DNA of 24,289 nt from Paracoccaceae bacterium (GTDB lineage: Bacteria > Pseudomonadota > Alphaproteobacteria > Rhodobacterales > Rhodobacteraceae): positions 1 to 24,289 of the forward strand of contig RFZH01000012.1 in NCBI GenBank assembly GCA_009920815.1, given 5' to 3'. Shown in pieces: positions 23,834 through 24,289 of the stretch. Positions within the stretch are counted from its first letter, which is position 1; each line of letters starts with the position of its first letter. Position numbers and translations under genes: made by a program. The notes beneath the pieces were generated by a model that saw only the letters and a list, made by a program, of their open reading frames with translations, did not search any database and had not been told where the DNA came from.

Positions 23834-24289
23834 ATGATTATTTCATTCGGACGCCGTTATATTTTTGTGCATATTCCCAAAACAGGCGGGACATCCTTGG
23901 CGCATGCGTTAGAGGAACGCGCGATGGCCGATGATATTTTGATCGGGGATACCCCCAAGGCCAAACGACGCAAGTCACGTTTGAAAACCTTAAACCCGGC
24001 GGGACGTCTTTGGAAACATTCAACGCTGGCCGATATTGACGGTATTGTCGATGGGGCGCAGCTGGATAAGATGACAATATTTACCCTCGTGCGAAACCCT
24101 TGGGATCGGCTGGTTAGTTATTATCAGTGGCTAAAATTGCAAGATTTTGCACATCCCGCAGTGGCTGCGGCCAAAACAAAATGCTTTGATGATTTTCTGC
24201 ACGATCCGGTGATCGAAGCATCAATGCGCGCGGGATCGGCCGCATCCTATATGCGTGACGCCACGGGACGCACCCACGCGGCACATTTC
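23834..24289 (+). CDS. Sulfotransferase family protein (partial, 3' end cut)
   Basis: The first 152 residues of an open frame running off the window, starting MIISFGRRYIFVHIPKTGGT. The PAPS 5'-phosphosulfate loop HIPKTGGTS (about 13-21) and the 3'-phosphate site LVRNPWDRLVSYY are the two defining motifs of the sulfotransferase family 2 (carbohydrate type) fold. Such enzymes move sulfate from PAPS to sugars of exopolysaccharide, lipopolysaccharide or other acceptors. Family members are usually 200-300 residues, so about half is missing. There is no clear Shine-Dalgarno. It follows the DMT permease closely on the same strand. Confidence 0.87.
   Translation, partial: MIISFGRRYIFVHIPKTGGTSLAHALEERAMADDILIGDTPKAKRRKSRLKTLNPAGRLWKHSTLADIDGIVDGAQLDKMTIFTLVRNPWDRLVSYYQWLKLQDFAHPAVAAAKTKCFDDFLHDPVIEASMRAGSAASYMRDATGRTHAAHF

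Noticed and set aside
1..24289. CRISPR arrays, insertion sequences, tRNA or rRNA genes
   Set aside because: No spaced direct repeats, transposase frames, terminal inverted repeats or tRNA-like cloverleaf segments were seen in the short intergenic gaps.

Overview
The window looks like chromosomal DNA of a marine alphaproteobacterium of the Rhodobacterales (Roseobacter group) with a moderate GC content. This rests on family resemblance recalled by eye: the MetRS style with a QFSTS signature, the DUF983 and NUDIX pair, a cdd-deoA-deoB-add-upp salvage operon, a malic enzyme/phosphotransacetylase fusion, and two conserved hypothetical proteins of Rhodobacterales type. No tRNA, rRNA, insertion sequence, prophage or CRISPR array was seen. 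Gene density is high and intergenic gaps are short.

Layout. 1-5056: the 3' part of a molybdenum hydroxylase large subunit (+), then on the minus strand a class II cytochrome c, methionyl-tRNA synthetase (metG) and an MFS transporter. 5198-9116: a Tas-like aldo/keto reductase (+) with a clear terminator, an XRE-family regulator (-), and divergent from it a fatty acid desaturase overlapping a DMT permease by one base (+). 9119-10226: NUDIX hydrolase and DUF983 protein (-). 10390-12335: a four-gene plus-strand cassette made of an exported EF-hand protein, an ECF sigma factor, a small single-pass membrane protein and a CnrX/ZraP-type periplasmic sensor. 12332-14611: malic enzyme (-), whose stop codon shares a CTAG with the end of the sensor gene. 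14772-19245: nucleoside salvage operon cdd-deoA-deoB-add-like-upp (+). 19326-21135: two convergent envelope hypotheticals. 21201-22823: acyl-CoA synthetase (-) with a strong terminator. 22899-end: a second DMT permease (+) and the start of a sulfotransferase (+), cut by the window edge.

How the genes work together. The salvage operon deaminates cytidine, phosphorolyses thymidine/deoxyuridine, converts the pentose 1-phosphate to the 5-phosphate and recaptures uracil as UMP. Its fourth gene descends from adenosine deaminase but has lost nearly all metal and catalytic residues, so it is probably not a deaminase. The EF-hand/ECF/membrane-protein/sensor cassette has the logic of a CnrYXH-type surface-signalling system, with an EF-hand protein carrying a His/Asp-rich tail as a likely co-transcribed effector or ligand.

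The observations most worth checking are: (1) an in-frame loss of about 40 residues from the MetRS zinc-knuckle region, leaving only one of the two Cys pairs; (2) the adenosine-deaminase pseudoenzyme kept inside a tightly coupled salvage operon; (3) the EF-hand-linked ECF cassette; (4) an 18-bp perfect palindrome just upstream of the malic enzyme gene.
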